The translations under genes and the position numbers were made by a program. A stretch of 37,968 bases of DNA from the NCBI GenBank assembly GCA_012837605.1, contig DUQV01000072.1, positions 1-37,968 on the forward strand, written 5' to 3'. Positions 13,610 through 22,415 of this stretch are shown here, piece by piece (position 1 is the first letter of the stretch; each line of letters starts with the position of its first letter). This DNA comes from Clostridiales bacterium (lineage in GTDB: Bacteria; Bacillota; Clostridia; Lachnospirales; Lachnospiraceae). The notes below the pieces were generated by a model that was not told the origin of the DNA, ran no database searches, and saw only the letters and a program-made list of their open reading frames with translations.

Positions 13610-16459
13610 TTAATCTGAAAATGCAGCTATATCATTTTCAGGAAGCACAGCCTCACTGGCTACCAAATCTTCTGGATTTGCTAAGTTAAAATACAACTGA
13701 TATATATCTCTGGCTGTTTCTGCGGCATTGCCTGAGGTATGCCCGTTAGGTATTACCACGGTAACTGCGATTTCAGGCTTTTCATAAGGTGCAAATGAGA
13801 TGAAAAGCGCATTATTCGGCTTACTGAGGCTTATCTGGGAGGTTCCTGTCTTTCCTGCTACAGTTACTCCAAAATCGCCATAAAGTTCATAAACGGAGCC
13901 TCTGGGCTCATTGGCAACCATATACATACCTTTACGAATACTGTCCCATGTAGAGTTTTTAATATCAGTCAGCTCCATATAGACCTTAGGTTCATTCTTT
14001 AGAACAATTTTGCCGTCCTTTCTTACTATACGGTCTAACAGGGTAAGATAATAATTAGTACCGCGATTGGCAATGGTAGAAACATATCTTGACAGCTGAA
14101 CAGGTGTATACAGATTGGTTCCTTGTCCTATGGTAGAACGTACGGTATCCTTATCGGATACATTAGGCATAGCCTCTCCTATTTCCACACCTGAAGTTGT
14201 GTCCAGTCCGAAAAGTGATGCATATTTATATATACGGCTTAAGCCAAGCTTCTCATTAAACTCACCTCTGCTGTCTATGCCCATGCGATAGCCGGTTTCA
14301 TAGAAGTAATAGTTACAGGATACCTTAATCGCATTTGACATATCTACAGCACCGTGTGAACGGGGATATATGTGACATTTTGCCGGAAGGGCAATTTTAT
14401 CAAAGATACCAAGGTCAAGTATCTTCTCATAGGGATCAATTACACCTTCTTCAAGCCCTGCGACTGCAGTAACCATCTTAAATGTAGAACCGGGAGCTAT
14501 CAGCTGCGTGGTCGGACGGTTCATCCATGGATCGGTCTTATCCGTATAAAGCCAATTATAAAAGTCAGCGTCAATCTTATTGGCCAGCTTGTTATTATCA
14601 TAGCTTGGATACGTAACCATTGCAAGCACGTCACCGGTATTAACATCATTGATTACAATCGAACCGCTAAAAGGTTCCAGTGCAAGCATAGCAGGTGTGA
14701 TTTCCAGTGATCTAATCTTATCTGTCATGAACCTGTAAGCCGATACGGTTCCGTCTTCAAGCTTCATAATATCATCTGCATTATATTCTAGCACACCTTG
14801 GGCAAATAATAAAAGACAAATTTCAGTTCCTGACAATTTATACGAAAACACCAAATACCGATATATTTTTTTATTAAAAGTGCTATCATTATCCAAAATA
14901 TTCCATGTGTAATCAAGCAGTTTCTGATATAATTCCTCCGAGCTAAAATATGTGGTTACATCAAGCTTTGACAGATCTACATAATTATTTGCCAGAGCAT
15001 ACTGCAGAAATCCGCTTAATGGTGTTTTGTTATTGAGATAAGAGCGCAGCGTGGTGTCATCCTTATCAATATTGTCTGTTAATATTACGCCCTGATTAGT
15101 TAATATCTTATATATATAATCAAGATATTCTTCCATATCACCGGCTCTGTTATTAGTTGTCTCATTTTCCGGTGATAAGAATTTTCTAAGCTGTGAATAT
15201 ACATCAGCTTTGGCGTCTTTGAATTTAGAATAAACCTGCTTTTCTATATCCTGTGCATCCTCAGACGATAATCTGCTGATATCGATTATGTTGTTGTCTA
15301 TTAAAGCATAATAAACTTCATAGATTGGTGTGTATATTTTACTCGCACTTTCTCCCTTCGTACCATAATCAAGGTCAGGCTTTATATGCTCCAAAAGGAT
15401 GCCGGCTATTCTTTTTTCCAATATATGATATGCAGCCTTTTGAATATTACCGTCTATTGTAAGGTATATGTCATTGCCTGCTATTGGCTCATTTCTTTCA
15501 ACAACCTCTACCACTCTGTTGCTGTCATTGACGGTAACAATTTCACTGCCCTTTGTTCCGGAAAGATACGCTTCAAATTCCTTTTCAATACCTGTCTTGC
15601 CGACAATATCTGTTGAATTATAATACTCTTCATCTGAATTCTGATTCAGTCTTTCCAGTTCTTCAGCATTAATTAGTCCGGTGTAGCCCAGAATATGAGC
15701 AAAATATATACTGTCATGATAGACACGCTTGGTTTGCTGCTTAATATCGACTCCCGGAAGATCTGCCATGTTTTCCTTCACCATGGCAACCGTACCTTCT
15801 GAAATATTGGAAGCCACCGTAATCTGCATGAACTTAGGATAATTGTTAAATAAAGCATATCGAACGCTCATAATCTTTAAGGTCTCTTCTATGGTATAAT
15901 CGCCTGATATACCAAACATGGGATATATATTGGTTCCGTTCTTCAGAAAGTCATAAACATCATTAGCAGAAGCATTCATCTGCTCTTCTGTAAGCTCGTT
16001 ATTGACAAGAGCGTACGCATAAACCTTTTTCTTAAACCTGGTAAGTGCTGAGCCGGATACGGTAAATTCAAACTCTCCATTACCGGTATGAACTATATAG
16101 AATGGATTATCAAGAGTATCTCCATTTGACTCGATTATCTGAATGAGCTTATGGATTACAGCATTTCTTTGATTATTTGATGTAATCAATGAGCTGTCCT
16201 CCATGACTACTGAGTATGAAAGAGTATTCGATGCAAGAAGCATACCGTTTCGGTCATAAATATTACCTCTTGTGCTTTTAATTTCTCTAACCTCTGTGTT
16301 CCTATATTCATATTCCTCAGCATGAGTAGGTCCTTCTACAATTTGCAGTACGAATAAACGGTGAATGAGTATTGCGAACAGAATTATATATATGAATGCT
16401 ATAGGAAACAGTCTGGATTTTAATATTCTTTTTAACCAGTCAAGAAATATATCAAGCAA
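13610..16459 (-). CDS. mrdA: Penicillin-binding protein 2 with large insertion in the transpeptidase region
   Basis: A class B transpeptidase that cross-links peptidoglycan during cell elongation, working with RodA. A single membrane segment lies at about residues 16-34, then the pedestal domain, then the transpeptidase domain with S658-TFK (GSTFKM), S714-CN and K870-TG. At 949 residues it is much longer than typical PBP2 (roughly 600-700). The extra length, about 250 residues, lies between IQKAAYHILE (near 345) and GSIVINDVNTGDVLAMV (near 600), which are almost contiguous in ordinary PBP2. The insertion is helical and acidic. The start is TTG with GGAGG 7 bases upstream. It begins 2 bases after mreD ends. 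Confidence 0.92.
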   Translation of the reverse strand: MLDIFLDWLKRILKSRLFPIAFIYIILFAILIHRLFVLQIVEGPTHAEEYEYRNTEVREIKSTRGNIYDRNGMLLASNTLSYSVVMEDSSLITSNNQRNAVIHKLIQIIESNGDTLDNPFYIVHTGNGEFEFTVSGSALTRFKKKVYAYALVNNELTEEQMNASANDVYDFLKNGTNIYPMFGISGDYTIEETLKIMSVRYALFNNYPKFMQITVASNISEGTVAMVKENMADLPGVDIKQQTKRVYHDSIYFAHILGYTGLINAEELERLNQNSDEEYYNSTDIVGKTGIEKEFEAYLSGTKGSEIVTVNDSNRVVEVVERNEPIAGNDIYLTIDGNIQKAAYHILEKRIAGILLEHIKPDLDYGTKGESASKIYTPIYEVYYALIDNNIIDISRLSSEDAQDIEKQVYSKFKDAKADVYSQLRKFLSPENETTNNRAGDMEEYLDYIYKILTNQGVILTDNIDKDDTTLRSYLNNKTPLSGFLQYALANNYVDLSKLDVTTYFSSEELYQKLLDYTWNILDNDSTFNKKIYRYLVFSYKLSGTEICLLLFAQGVLEYNADDIMKLEDGTVSAYRFMTDKIRSLEITPAMLALEPFSGSIVINDVNTGDVLAMVTYPSYDNNKLANKIDADFYNWLYTDKTDPWMNRPTTQLIAPGSTFKMVTAVAGLEEGVIDPYEKILDLGIFDKIALPAKCHIYPRSHGAVDMSNAIKVSCNYYFYETGYRMGIDSRGEFNEKLGLSRIYKYASLFGLDTTSGVEIGEAMPNVSDKDTVRSTIGQGTNLYTPVQLSRYVSTIANRGTNYYLTLLDRIVRKDGKIVLKNEPKVYMELTDIKNSTWDSIRKGMYMVANEPRGSVYELYGDFGVTVAGKTGTSQISLSKPNNALFISFAPYEKPEIAVTVVIPNGHTSGNAAETARDIYQLYFNLANPEDLVASEAVLPENDIAAFSD

Positions 16460-16461
16460 AG

Positions 16462-16968
16462 TTACTCCTCCTTGAATTCATTACGGTCCAGAGCATGATT
16501 AATCATATGCAGAAGCTTGTACACAAGAATACCGGCTGCCACCGTATATATAATCTCCGGAAGGATAATAATTCGAAAATAATATGAAAAATCTAATTTT
16601 CCCCGTAATAAAAACTCAAACACATAATAAAAGAACTGATATATAAAATTAGCAACTGCAATAAATATTAACGGCAGTGTAAAGTCATCCCTTGAATAAA
16701 TCTTATGGGCAAAGCCGATCAAGTGTCCGATTATCATCATAATCATAGCATACAGACCGATTACATTGCCAAACATTATATCTATCAGCAGTCCTGAAAA
16801 AAAACCGACTGCTGTCCCTGTCATCCTTCCTCTCATATATGCATTGGATACTACAAGGATTATGAGCAGATTCGGCATCGCTCCTGCCAAGCTGATAAAC
16901 TGATATAATGAGCTTTGAAGAACATAGCATATAATAATCTCAAAGAAATATACAATTGCCCGTTTCAA
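16462..16968 (-). CDS. mreD: Rod shape-determining protein MreD
   Basis: A small polytopic membrane protein of the elongasome that works with MreC. The 168-residue sequence has about five hydrophobic segments and the MreD-like SLYQFISLAGAMPNLLIIL start and GFFSGLLIDIMFG segment. The start is TTG with AGTAGG 8 bases upstream. Sequence conservation in this family is low, so position between mreC and mrdA is the main support along with the membrane pattern. Confidence 0.9.
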   Translation of the reverse strand: MKRAIVYFFEIIICYVLQSSLYQFISLAGAMPNLLIILVVSNAYMRGRMTGTAVGFFSGLLIDIMFGNVIGLYAMIMMIIGHLIGFAHKIYSRDDFTLPLIFIAVANFIYQFFYYVFEFLLRGKLDFSYYFRIIILPEIIYTVAAGILVYKLLHMINHALDRNEFKEE

Positions 16969-16986
16969 ATCGAAAACCTACTTTTC

Positions 16987-17868
16987 TTATTCATTTATGG
17001 ACTCATCTACAGGAGGTTCGGTAATCAGAGGTTCCTTCAGTTCTGTAATAATTAAAACCTCGCTTAACCGCTCAAAGTCTACAGCAGGGGTAAGGTATGC
17101 ATTCTTTGTCATGTTGCCGGGATCAAGCTCAATATCACTGACATGGCCTATAAGTATACCTTGTAGGAATTTCGGACTGGTATGGGCTGTAACGACCTCA
17201 TAGCCATCCTCAATCTTGGCATCCTTGCTGATAAATTCCACTCTTATTTTGCCTTCTTCTATAAGCTTAAGATCACCTTGGACTACGCAGGTATCGGAAG
17301 TCTTTAAGAACATGCCCCAAACCGCACTTTTATCGTCTATAATGGCACGAACCTTAGAATGATTATAATAGCATTCTGTAATTATTCCTACTAAGCCGTT
17401 GCCTGCTATGACATTCATATCAACTGCCAGACCGTCTCTGGTACCTTTATCTATGGTGAATATATTATACCAGTTATTAGTGTCCTTATCGATTATTCGT
17501 GCGGCAACCTTGGGATAATCTATATACTTCTGATCAAGCTTATATAATTCTCTAAGCTCGTCCAGCTCGTATTTATTCTGCAAAAGAAGCTTATTCTCAT
17601 AAGATAATATGTTGACCTGTTCTTTCAGTCTCATGTTCTCTTCGGTAAGCTCCTTCATACTTCTTAATGTATCTAATCCATCAGATATATGTGTTCCGAT
17701 TATATTAATACCTTTCTGCATTGGTGTGATTGCAGAACCCACTGCATTTCTTACCGGATACAGATATTTGCCAAAACGAAATGATATAGCTATTAGGAAT
17801 ATGCATACAATTAATCCTATGAGAAGTCCATGTTTTGGATTTAAGCGAATCTTTGTTCTACGTCTCAT
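16987..17868 (-). CDS. mreC: Rod shape-determining protein MreC
   Basis: An extracellular scaffold that links MreB to PBP2 and RodA. There is one membrane segment (about residues 10-29), a coiled-coil stretch (LRSMKELTEENMRLKEQVNIL) and the double beta-barrel domain with AARIIDKDTNNWYN, IDKGTRDGL and GLVGIITECYYNHSKVRAI, all typical of MreC. I choose the ATG at 17868, placed 6 bases after AGGGTG; a GTG at 17877 in the same frame is possible but lacks spacing. It begins within about ten bases of the mreB stop codon. Confidence 0.93.
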   Translation of the reverse strand: MRRRTKIRLNPKHGLLIGLIVCIFLIAISFRFGKYLYPVRNAVGSAITPMQKGINIIGTHISDGLDTLRSMKELTEENMRLKEQVNILSYENKLLLQNKYELDELRELYKLDQKYIDYPKVAARIIDKDTNNWYNIFTIDKGTRDGLAVDMNVIAGNGLVGIITECYYNHSKVRAIIDDKSAVWGMFLKTSDTCVVQGDLKLIEEGKIRVEFISKDAKIEDGYEVVTAHTSPKFLQGILIGHVSDIELDPGNMTKNAYLTPAVDFERLSEVLIITELKEPLITEPPVDESINE

Positions 17869-17878
17869 TACCGACACC

Positions 17879-18901
17879 CTAATCTATTAAATTCTTTATT
17901 CTTAAAGAATCTGCAAGAGATGAAAGCTGCTCCTCGTCCATGATTCTGCCAAGCCCTTTTGCGACCGTATTGGCAGGATCCTCGCAGATATTAACCTTTA
18001 GACCGGTTTCTTTTGCAATAAGACCTTTAAGTTCGAATATATTGGCAGATCCTCCGGTTACATATATACCACTGTCAATAATATCTGAAGCAATCTCCGG
18101 TGGAGTTCTTTCAAGAATAATACGTATAGCATCAACTATTGAATACAAATGCTCGGCTATGGCTTCATATACGGTTCCGGAATGGATTTCCATAAGTACA
18201 GGAAGTCCTGTCACAACATCTCTGCCATATACTTGGACAGATGCTTCTACTGTCGGAAGTGCACTGGCCAGTTTCTTTTTAATATTTTCAGCGGTCTTAT
18301 CACCAATATACAGGTTATGTTTCTTCTTAACCATACCCTTAATGGCTTCATCCAGTTTATTTCCGCCTATGGGGATTAATTTGCTAAGTACAATACCACC
18401 TAAGGATATTATAGATACCTCTGTTGTATCAGCTCCTATGTCAACAATCATTACACCTCCGGCAGTCATTATCTCAAGACCTGCCCCCAAAGCATCTGCA
18501 ATGGGCTTATCGACTATCTTAACCCGTCCGACCTTAAGACTTGATCTTGATATGAGTTCATAAAAGGAACGGCGTTCAACCTCGGTAATATCTGTTGGTG
18601 TGGCAACTATATAATCTGCGGGACCGGGTTTTTTACTTCCGCTTAACTTTTTTATAAAATGAACAAAAAGAGCAGTCATATTAGCAACATCAGCAATAAC
18701 ACCGCTTCTGACAGGACTGGACACTACTATATTAGCCGGAGCTTTTTCATACATGTCATAAGCTTCATTCCCGGTAGCAATAATAGCATGCCTGTCAGCA
18801 ACAGCAATCATATTGCGTTCGTCTAATACTATTCCCTGCCCTTTTTTGCTTATTTTAATTGTGCTTGTTCCAAAATCGATACCATATGATCTTTGAGCCA
18901 T
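17879..18901 (-). CDS. mreB: MreB/Mbl-family actin-like rod shape protein
   Basis: A bacterial actin that organizes lateral wall synthesis. The N-terminus SYGIDFGTSTIKI holds the phosphate 1 motif, GVMIVDIGADTTEVSII is the phosphate 2 motif, and GIYVTGGSANIFELKGL is the adenosine motif. At 340 residues it is of normal size. It heads the mreC-mreD-mrdA-minCDE-rodA run, with GGAGG upstream and a 126-bp gap behind radC that probably contains the promoter, though I found no good match there. Clostridia often carry several MreB paralogues (MreB, Mbl, MreBH); the operon with mreC and mreD favours the name mreB. Confidence 0.93.
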   Translation of the reverse strand: MAQRSYGIDFGTSTIKISKKGQGIVLDERNMIAVADRHAIIATGNEAYDMYEKAPANIVVSSPVRSGVIADVANMTALFVHFIKKLSGSKKPGPADYIVATPTDITEVERRSFYELISRSSLKVGRVKIVDKPIADALGAGLEIMTAGGVMIVDIGADTTEVSIISLGGIVLSKLIPIGGNKLDEAIKGMVKKKHNLYIGDKTAENIKKKLASALPTVEASVQVYGRDVVTGLPVLMEIHSGTVYEAIAEHLYSIVDAIRIILERTPPEIASDIIDSGIYVTGGSANIFELKGLIAKETGLKVNICEDPANTVAKGLGRIMDEEQLSSLADSLRIKNLID

Positions 18902-19027
18902 TGTGTAACTTCCTCCTATACAGATGTCGCTTTTTATTCATTAGTCGGCTTGACCCTTAAATATAAGGTGAAATACAGCCCGGTGTGAAAGAATGCCGGA
19001 GTATACTAGATTTATAATTGAGAGATT

Positions 19028-19726
19028 TTACAGAAGTCCCTGTTCCTTCAGACTGATATATCTATTATCACCAATAATAATATGATCCATAAGTGTTAAG
19101 CCTACTAAATTGCAGGCTTCCTTCATTCTTTTTGTTACCTGAATGTCCTCTGAGCTTGGAGAGGGATCCCCGCTTGGATGGTTATGAATCAGTATAATAT
19201 TCACAGCATCCTCTCTTAATGCCTGTATCAGAACCTCCCTGACCGGCATAATGGAGGCATTGATTGTTCCTGTAGACATAACCGTGTCCTTAATTAATCT
19301 GCTTTTTGAATCAAGCATTACAAGCAGCACCTGCTCCCTTGAAAGATGGCGCAAATCCTGCATATAATAATCCGCTATGCTTTGTGGAGTAACAAATTTT
19401 AATTTTTCTTTATGTATCTCCTTTGACATCCTCTTAGTAAGCTCTGTCAGGCATAAAAGCTCTATGGCTTTTACTCTGCCTATACCTGATATCTGTGTAA
19501 GTTCCTTCATAGTCAGGTAATTAAGACCTTTAAGTCCCGGATTATTAGTCGAACAGTTAAGTACATTTACGGCTAAATCAATAGCCCGTAAGTTTTTTGT
19601 TCCCGTTCTTAGAATTACTGCTAAAAGCTCTGCATCTGACAAACTTCCGGGTCCATATAACTCACATTTTTCATAAGGACGTTCAGATACAGGTAATTCC
19701 TTGACAGTTAAATGATTATTTTTCAA
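19028..19726 (-). CDS. radC: RadC-family JAB/MPN domain protein
   Basis: The 232-residue protein combines an N-terminal helix-hairpin-helix-like region (LTQISGIGRVKAIEL, about residues 74-88) with a C-terminal JAB/MPN metalloprotease-like domain holding H181-x-H183-PSG and D194, the JAMM metal-binding motif. The family was named for DNA repair, but that role has been disputed and its biochemical activity is not settled. The start is TTG, 5 bases after GGAGG. Its place next to mreB is a widespread arrangement in Firmicutes (radC-mreB). Confidence 0.93.
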   Translation of the reverse strand: MKNNHLTVKELPVSERPYEKCELYGPGSLSDAELLAVILRTGTKNLRAIDLAVNVLNCSTNNPGLKGLNYLTMKELTQISGIGRVKAIELLCLTELTKRMSKEIHKEKLKFVTPQSIADYYMQDLRHLSREQVLLVMLDSKSRLIKDTVMSTGTINASIMPVREVLIQALREDAVNIILIHNHPSGDPSPSSEDIQVTKRMKEACNLVGLTLMDHIIIGDNRYISLKEQGLL

Positions 19727-19765
19727 GATAGCCTCCTTCTTTCTCTCTCCAAGAAATCAGTCGGA

Positions 19766-20041
19766 CTATATCTTTTTATAAATTAATACTGCAGCTAAAG
19801 CGCCCAGTACACTTGCAATTGTTATCTTGATTCTGATGCCGATATGAACTGCAACAGCGCCTAAGTCCAGACTTACAACACCACTGCCGTCCGGATTTCC
19901 TACAGCAAAATCAAGTCCGGAGTTTAACCATGATAAAAAATCCACGCCGCGAACCAAATGTCCGATAAAGCTGCCTAAAACTATACCGACAAGAATCAAA
20001 AGAAATAAGGCCCATTTATTTTTACCCACGGATCTAGCCAT
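19766..20041 (-). CDS. DUF4321 small membrane protein
   Basis: A 91-residue protein with hydrophobic segments at about residues 11-28 and 70-88, separated by a loop with VRGVDFLSWLN and a glycine-rich region. The pattern GIVLGSFIGHLV and the final IASVLGALAAVLIYKK match the DUF4321 family of clostridial membrane proteins. Function is unknown. Members often lie just before radC and mreB, as here, which hints at an envelope role. The ATG follows AAAGGAG by a normal spacing. Confidence 0.88.
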   Translation of the reverse strand: MARSVGKNKWALFLLILVGIVLGSFIGHLVRGVDFLSWLNSGLDFAVGNPDGSGVVSLDLGAVAVHIGIRIKITIASVLGALAAVLIYKKI

Positions 20042-20153
20042 AATAATTGCTCCTTTAAATTTCTTTTCTTGAATATGTAAAATTATTATTTTAATTCTAA
20101 CATAAAAATGACTGATTGTATACAGTAAGAATGTAACTAAGTCATATCTGATG

Positions 20154-21458
20154 TCATTTTATCTGCTGATCAAACTTTATCAGTTTCTTGTCATAAAGAC
20201 TCTGTAAGGACTTTAATATACCGTATTTTGCATGATACCATGTAAGTCCGCCTTGGAAGAATACTGTGTATGGCGGCTTAATAGGAGCATCGGCCGACAG
20301 CTCTATAGACGAACCTTGGACAAAGGCTCCGGCTGCCATTATCACGTCACAGTTATAGCCCGGTATTGGCCAGGGAACAGGCGTAACAAAGCTGTCTACA
20401 GGAGCAGCAGCCTGTATACCCTCGCAAAAGGCAATAACCGCCTCAGGACTGTTAAGGGTTACAGCCTGGATGATGTCATATCTGTCCTCATAAGAATCAG
20501 GGCGTACATAAAATCCAAAGTACTCATATAGCCTGGCAGCATATATGGCTCCCTTTAAAGCTCCGGATACAACCTGAGGTGCCATGAACAAGCCCTGGTA
20601 AAGACTTTGGTTTAATCCAAGAGTCGCACCGACTTCTTTGCCCAATCCCGGTGATGTAAGTCTAAAGGCTGCATTTTCTACATATTCGGTCTTTCCGACT
20701 ATATATCCGCCGATAGGTGCAAGACCTCCGCCGGGATTTTTTATCAGAGAACCGACGCACAGATCGGCACCGACATCGGTCGGTTCAACAGTCTCTACGA
20801 ATTCACCGTAACAATTATCAACCATACATATAAGATCCGGTTTAATATCCTTCATAAATGAAATCAAATCTCCGATCTGCTCTACTGACAGAGTTGGTCT
20901 GTCGGCATAGCCCTTGGATCTCTGAATTGTTGCCATCTTAGTCTTAGGTCCGATAGCTTTCTTTATACCATCGTAATCAAAGCTTCCGTCAGGTTTTAAA
21001 TCAACCTGTTTGTAAGTAATATTATGTTCCGCCAAAGAGCCCCTAGTCTCTTTTATGCCTATTACTCCTTCAAGCGTATCATATGGTCTTCCTACAGGTG
21101 ATAACAGCTCATCTCCGGGTCTTAGATTGCCAAAAAGTGCGACTGTCAGAGCATGAGTGCCGCTAATCAGCTGTGGTCTTACCAATGCGTCTTCAGCATG
21201 AAAAACATCGGCATAAACTTTTTCCAAAGTATCTCTGCCGATATCATTATATCCGTATCCGGTTGTTGCAGCAAAATGAATATCACTGACCCGGTTGTCC
21301 TGCATAGCCTTAAGTATCTTAAGCTGATTATATTCAGCGGTCTTATCTATATTATGAAATCTGTCCCTTAGGTCATTTTCTGTTTTTTTGCTTAATTCAA
21401 GCAGCCAAGAGTCGATTCCCATATTAGAATAAAAAGTATTCAAATCAGTAGTAATCAC
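20154..21458 (-). CDS. PLP-dependent methionine gamma-lyase/aluminium-resistance family protein
   Basis: A fold-type I PLP enzyme of the COG4100 family, annotated either as aluminium resistance protein or as methionine gamma-lyase-like. VDNCYGEFVE provides the aspartate that contacts the PLP ring nitrogen, and SLIKNPGGG holds the Schiff-base lysine. RPQLISGTHALTVALFGNLRPGD is the usual cofactor-binding stretch in this family. Length of 434 residues is normal. Start is GTG with GGAGG 7 bases upstream, 15 bases after miaA. The true substrate is not clear; a C-S lyase reaction on sulfur amino acids is inferred from the family only. Confidence 0.9.
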   Translation of the reverse strand: MITTDLNTFYSNMGIDSWLLELSKKTENDLRDRFHNIDKTAEYNQLKILKAMQDNRVSDIHFAATTGYGYNDIGRDTLEKVYADVFHAEDALVRPQLISGTHALTVALFGNLRPGDELLSPVGRPYDTLEGVIGIKETRGSLAEHNITYKQVDLKPDGSFDYDGIKKAIGPKTKMATIQRSKGYADRPTLSVEQIGDLISFMKDIKPDLICMVDNCYGEFVETVEPTDVGADLCVGSLIKNPGGGLAPIGGYIVGKTEYVENAAFRLTSPGLGKEVGATLGLNQSLYQGLFMAPQVVSGALKGAIYAARLYEYFGFYVRPDSYEDRYDIIQAVTLNSPEAVIAFCEGIQAAAPVDSFVTPVPWPIPGYNCDVIMAAGAFVQGSSIELSADAPIKPPYTVFFQGGLTWYHAKYGILKSLQSLYDKKLIKFDQQIK

Positions 21459-21473
21459 AAAACATCCTCCAAC

Positions 21474-22415
21474 TTATTTAATAATATTTTTGCTTATGCT
21501 TATTATATATTCAATTATTTCATCATCATTAGCATAGTTGTCTTTATCTATCCATATAACATTCCTTTCCCGTTTAAACCATGTAATCTGCCTTTTTGCA
21601 TAATGCCTTGTGTCTCTTTTCAGAATTTCAACTGCTTCATCAAGAGTACAGTTTCCTTCAAGGTAATCAATAATCTCTTTGTATCCCAAGCCCTGCATAG
21701 ATACCATGCCTTTGGAATATCCCATATCTAATAGACTCTGTACCTCTTTAACAAGACCGTTCTTAATCATTATATCTACTCTGTTATTTATTCTGTCATA
21801 TAGCTTTTTCCTGTCCATATTTAAGACAAAGTATTTATAATTATATGGAGATGTCTTTTTCCTCTGTTCTTCATTATGAGCTGATATGGGTTTGCCTGTC
21901 AGCCTGACATATTCTAAAGCACGAATGATACGCTTTGTATTATTAGGGTGAATAGCTGCACCGCTTTCCGGATCCGTATCCTTAAGCAATGCATGAAGAT
22001 ATCCCGAACCCTTTGTTTTGGCAAGCAGCTCAAGCTCGGCTCTGTAAGCATCATCAGATTCACTTTCTTCAAAATCTATATCATACAGCACGGCCTGAAT
22101 ATAAAAGCCTGTCCCGCCTACAAGTATAGGTATCTTATTTCTTTCATGTATGCTGTTAATATACCCTTTGGCATACTGCTGGAATTTTACAACATTAAAT
22201 TCCTCATCGGGCTCAATTTCACTGATAAGATAATGAGGAATGCCTCCCATCTCATCATTGGTGATTTTGGCAGTTCCAATATCCATGAATTTGTACACCT
22301 GCATGGAATCTGCAGATATAATTTCACCATCCACAGCCTTAGCCAGGCTGACGGACAAGGAGGTTTTTCCTACAGATGTAGGACCTGTTAAGATTATAAG
22401 CGGTTTATTACTCAT
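21474..22415 (-). CDS. miaA: tRNA dimethylallyltransferase
   Basis: Transfers a dimethylallyl group to A37 of tRNAs that read codons starting with U. The P-loop GPTSVGKTSLS is at the N-terminus, followed by EIISADSMQVYKFMDIGTAK, which binds tRNA and substrate, and GGTGFYIQAVLYDIDF. The C-terminal QITWFKRERNVIWID is typical. Length is 313 residues. Its ATG overlaps the mutL stop codon (ATGA), so it is translationally coupled to mutL, matching the widespread mutS-mutL-miaA order. Confidence 0.96.
   Translation of the reverse strand: MSNKPLIILTGPTSVGKTSLSVSLAKAVDGEIISADSMQVYKFMDIGTAKITNDEMGGIPHYLISEIEPDEEFNVVKFQQYAKGYINSIHERNKIPILVGGTGFYIQAVLYDIDFEESESDDAYRAELELLAKTKGSGYLHALLKDTDPESGAAIHPNNTKRIIRALEYVRLTGKPISAHNEEQRKKTSPYNYKYFVLNMDRKKLYDRINNRVDIMIKNGLVKEVQSLLDMGYSKGMVSMQGLGYKEIIDYLEGNCTLDEAVEILKRDTRHYAKRQITWFKRERNVIWIDKDNYANDDEIIEYIISISKNIIK

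Noticed and set aside
17940-18563. Long plus-strand open frame (207 codons) opposite mreB
   Set aside because: It lies entirely within a well-conserved mreB gene, is rich in Ser, Thr, Pro and Ile as expected from the antisense of that frame, and has no ribosome binding site.
18902-19027. Promoter for mreB in the 126-bp gap after radC
   Set aside because: A TATACT box is present, but no -35 box lies at acceptable spacing, so I did not list it.
20042-20153. Riboswitch or attenuator ahead of the DUF4321 and radC genes
   Set aside because: The 112 bases are AT-rich with no recognisable aptamer, no long stem and no U tract.
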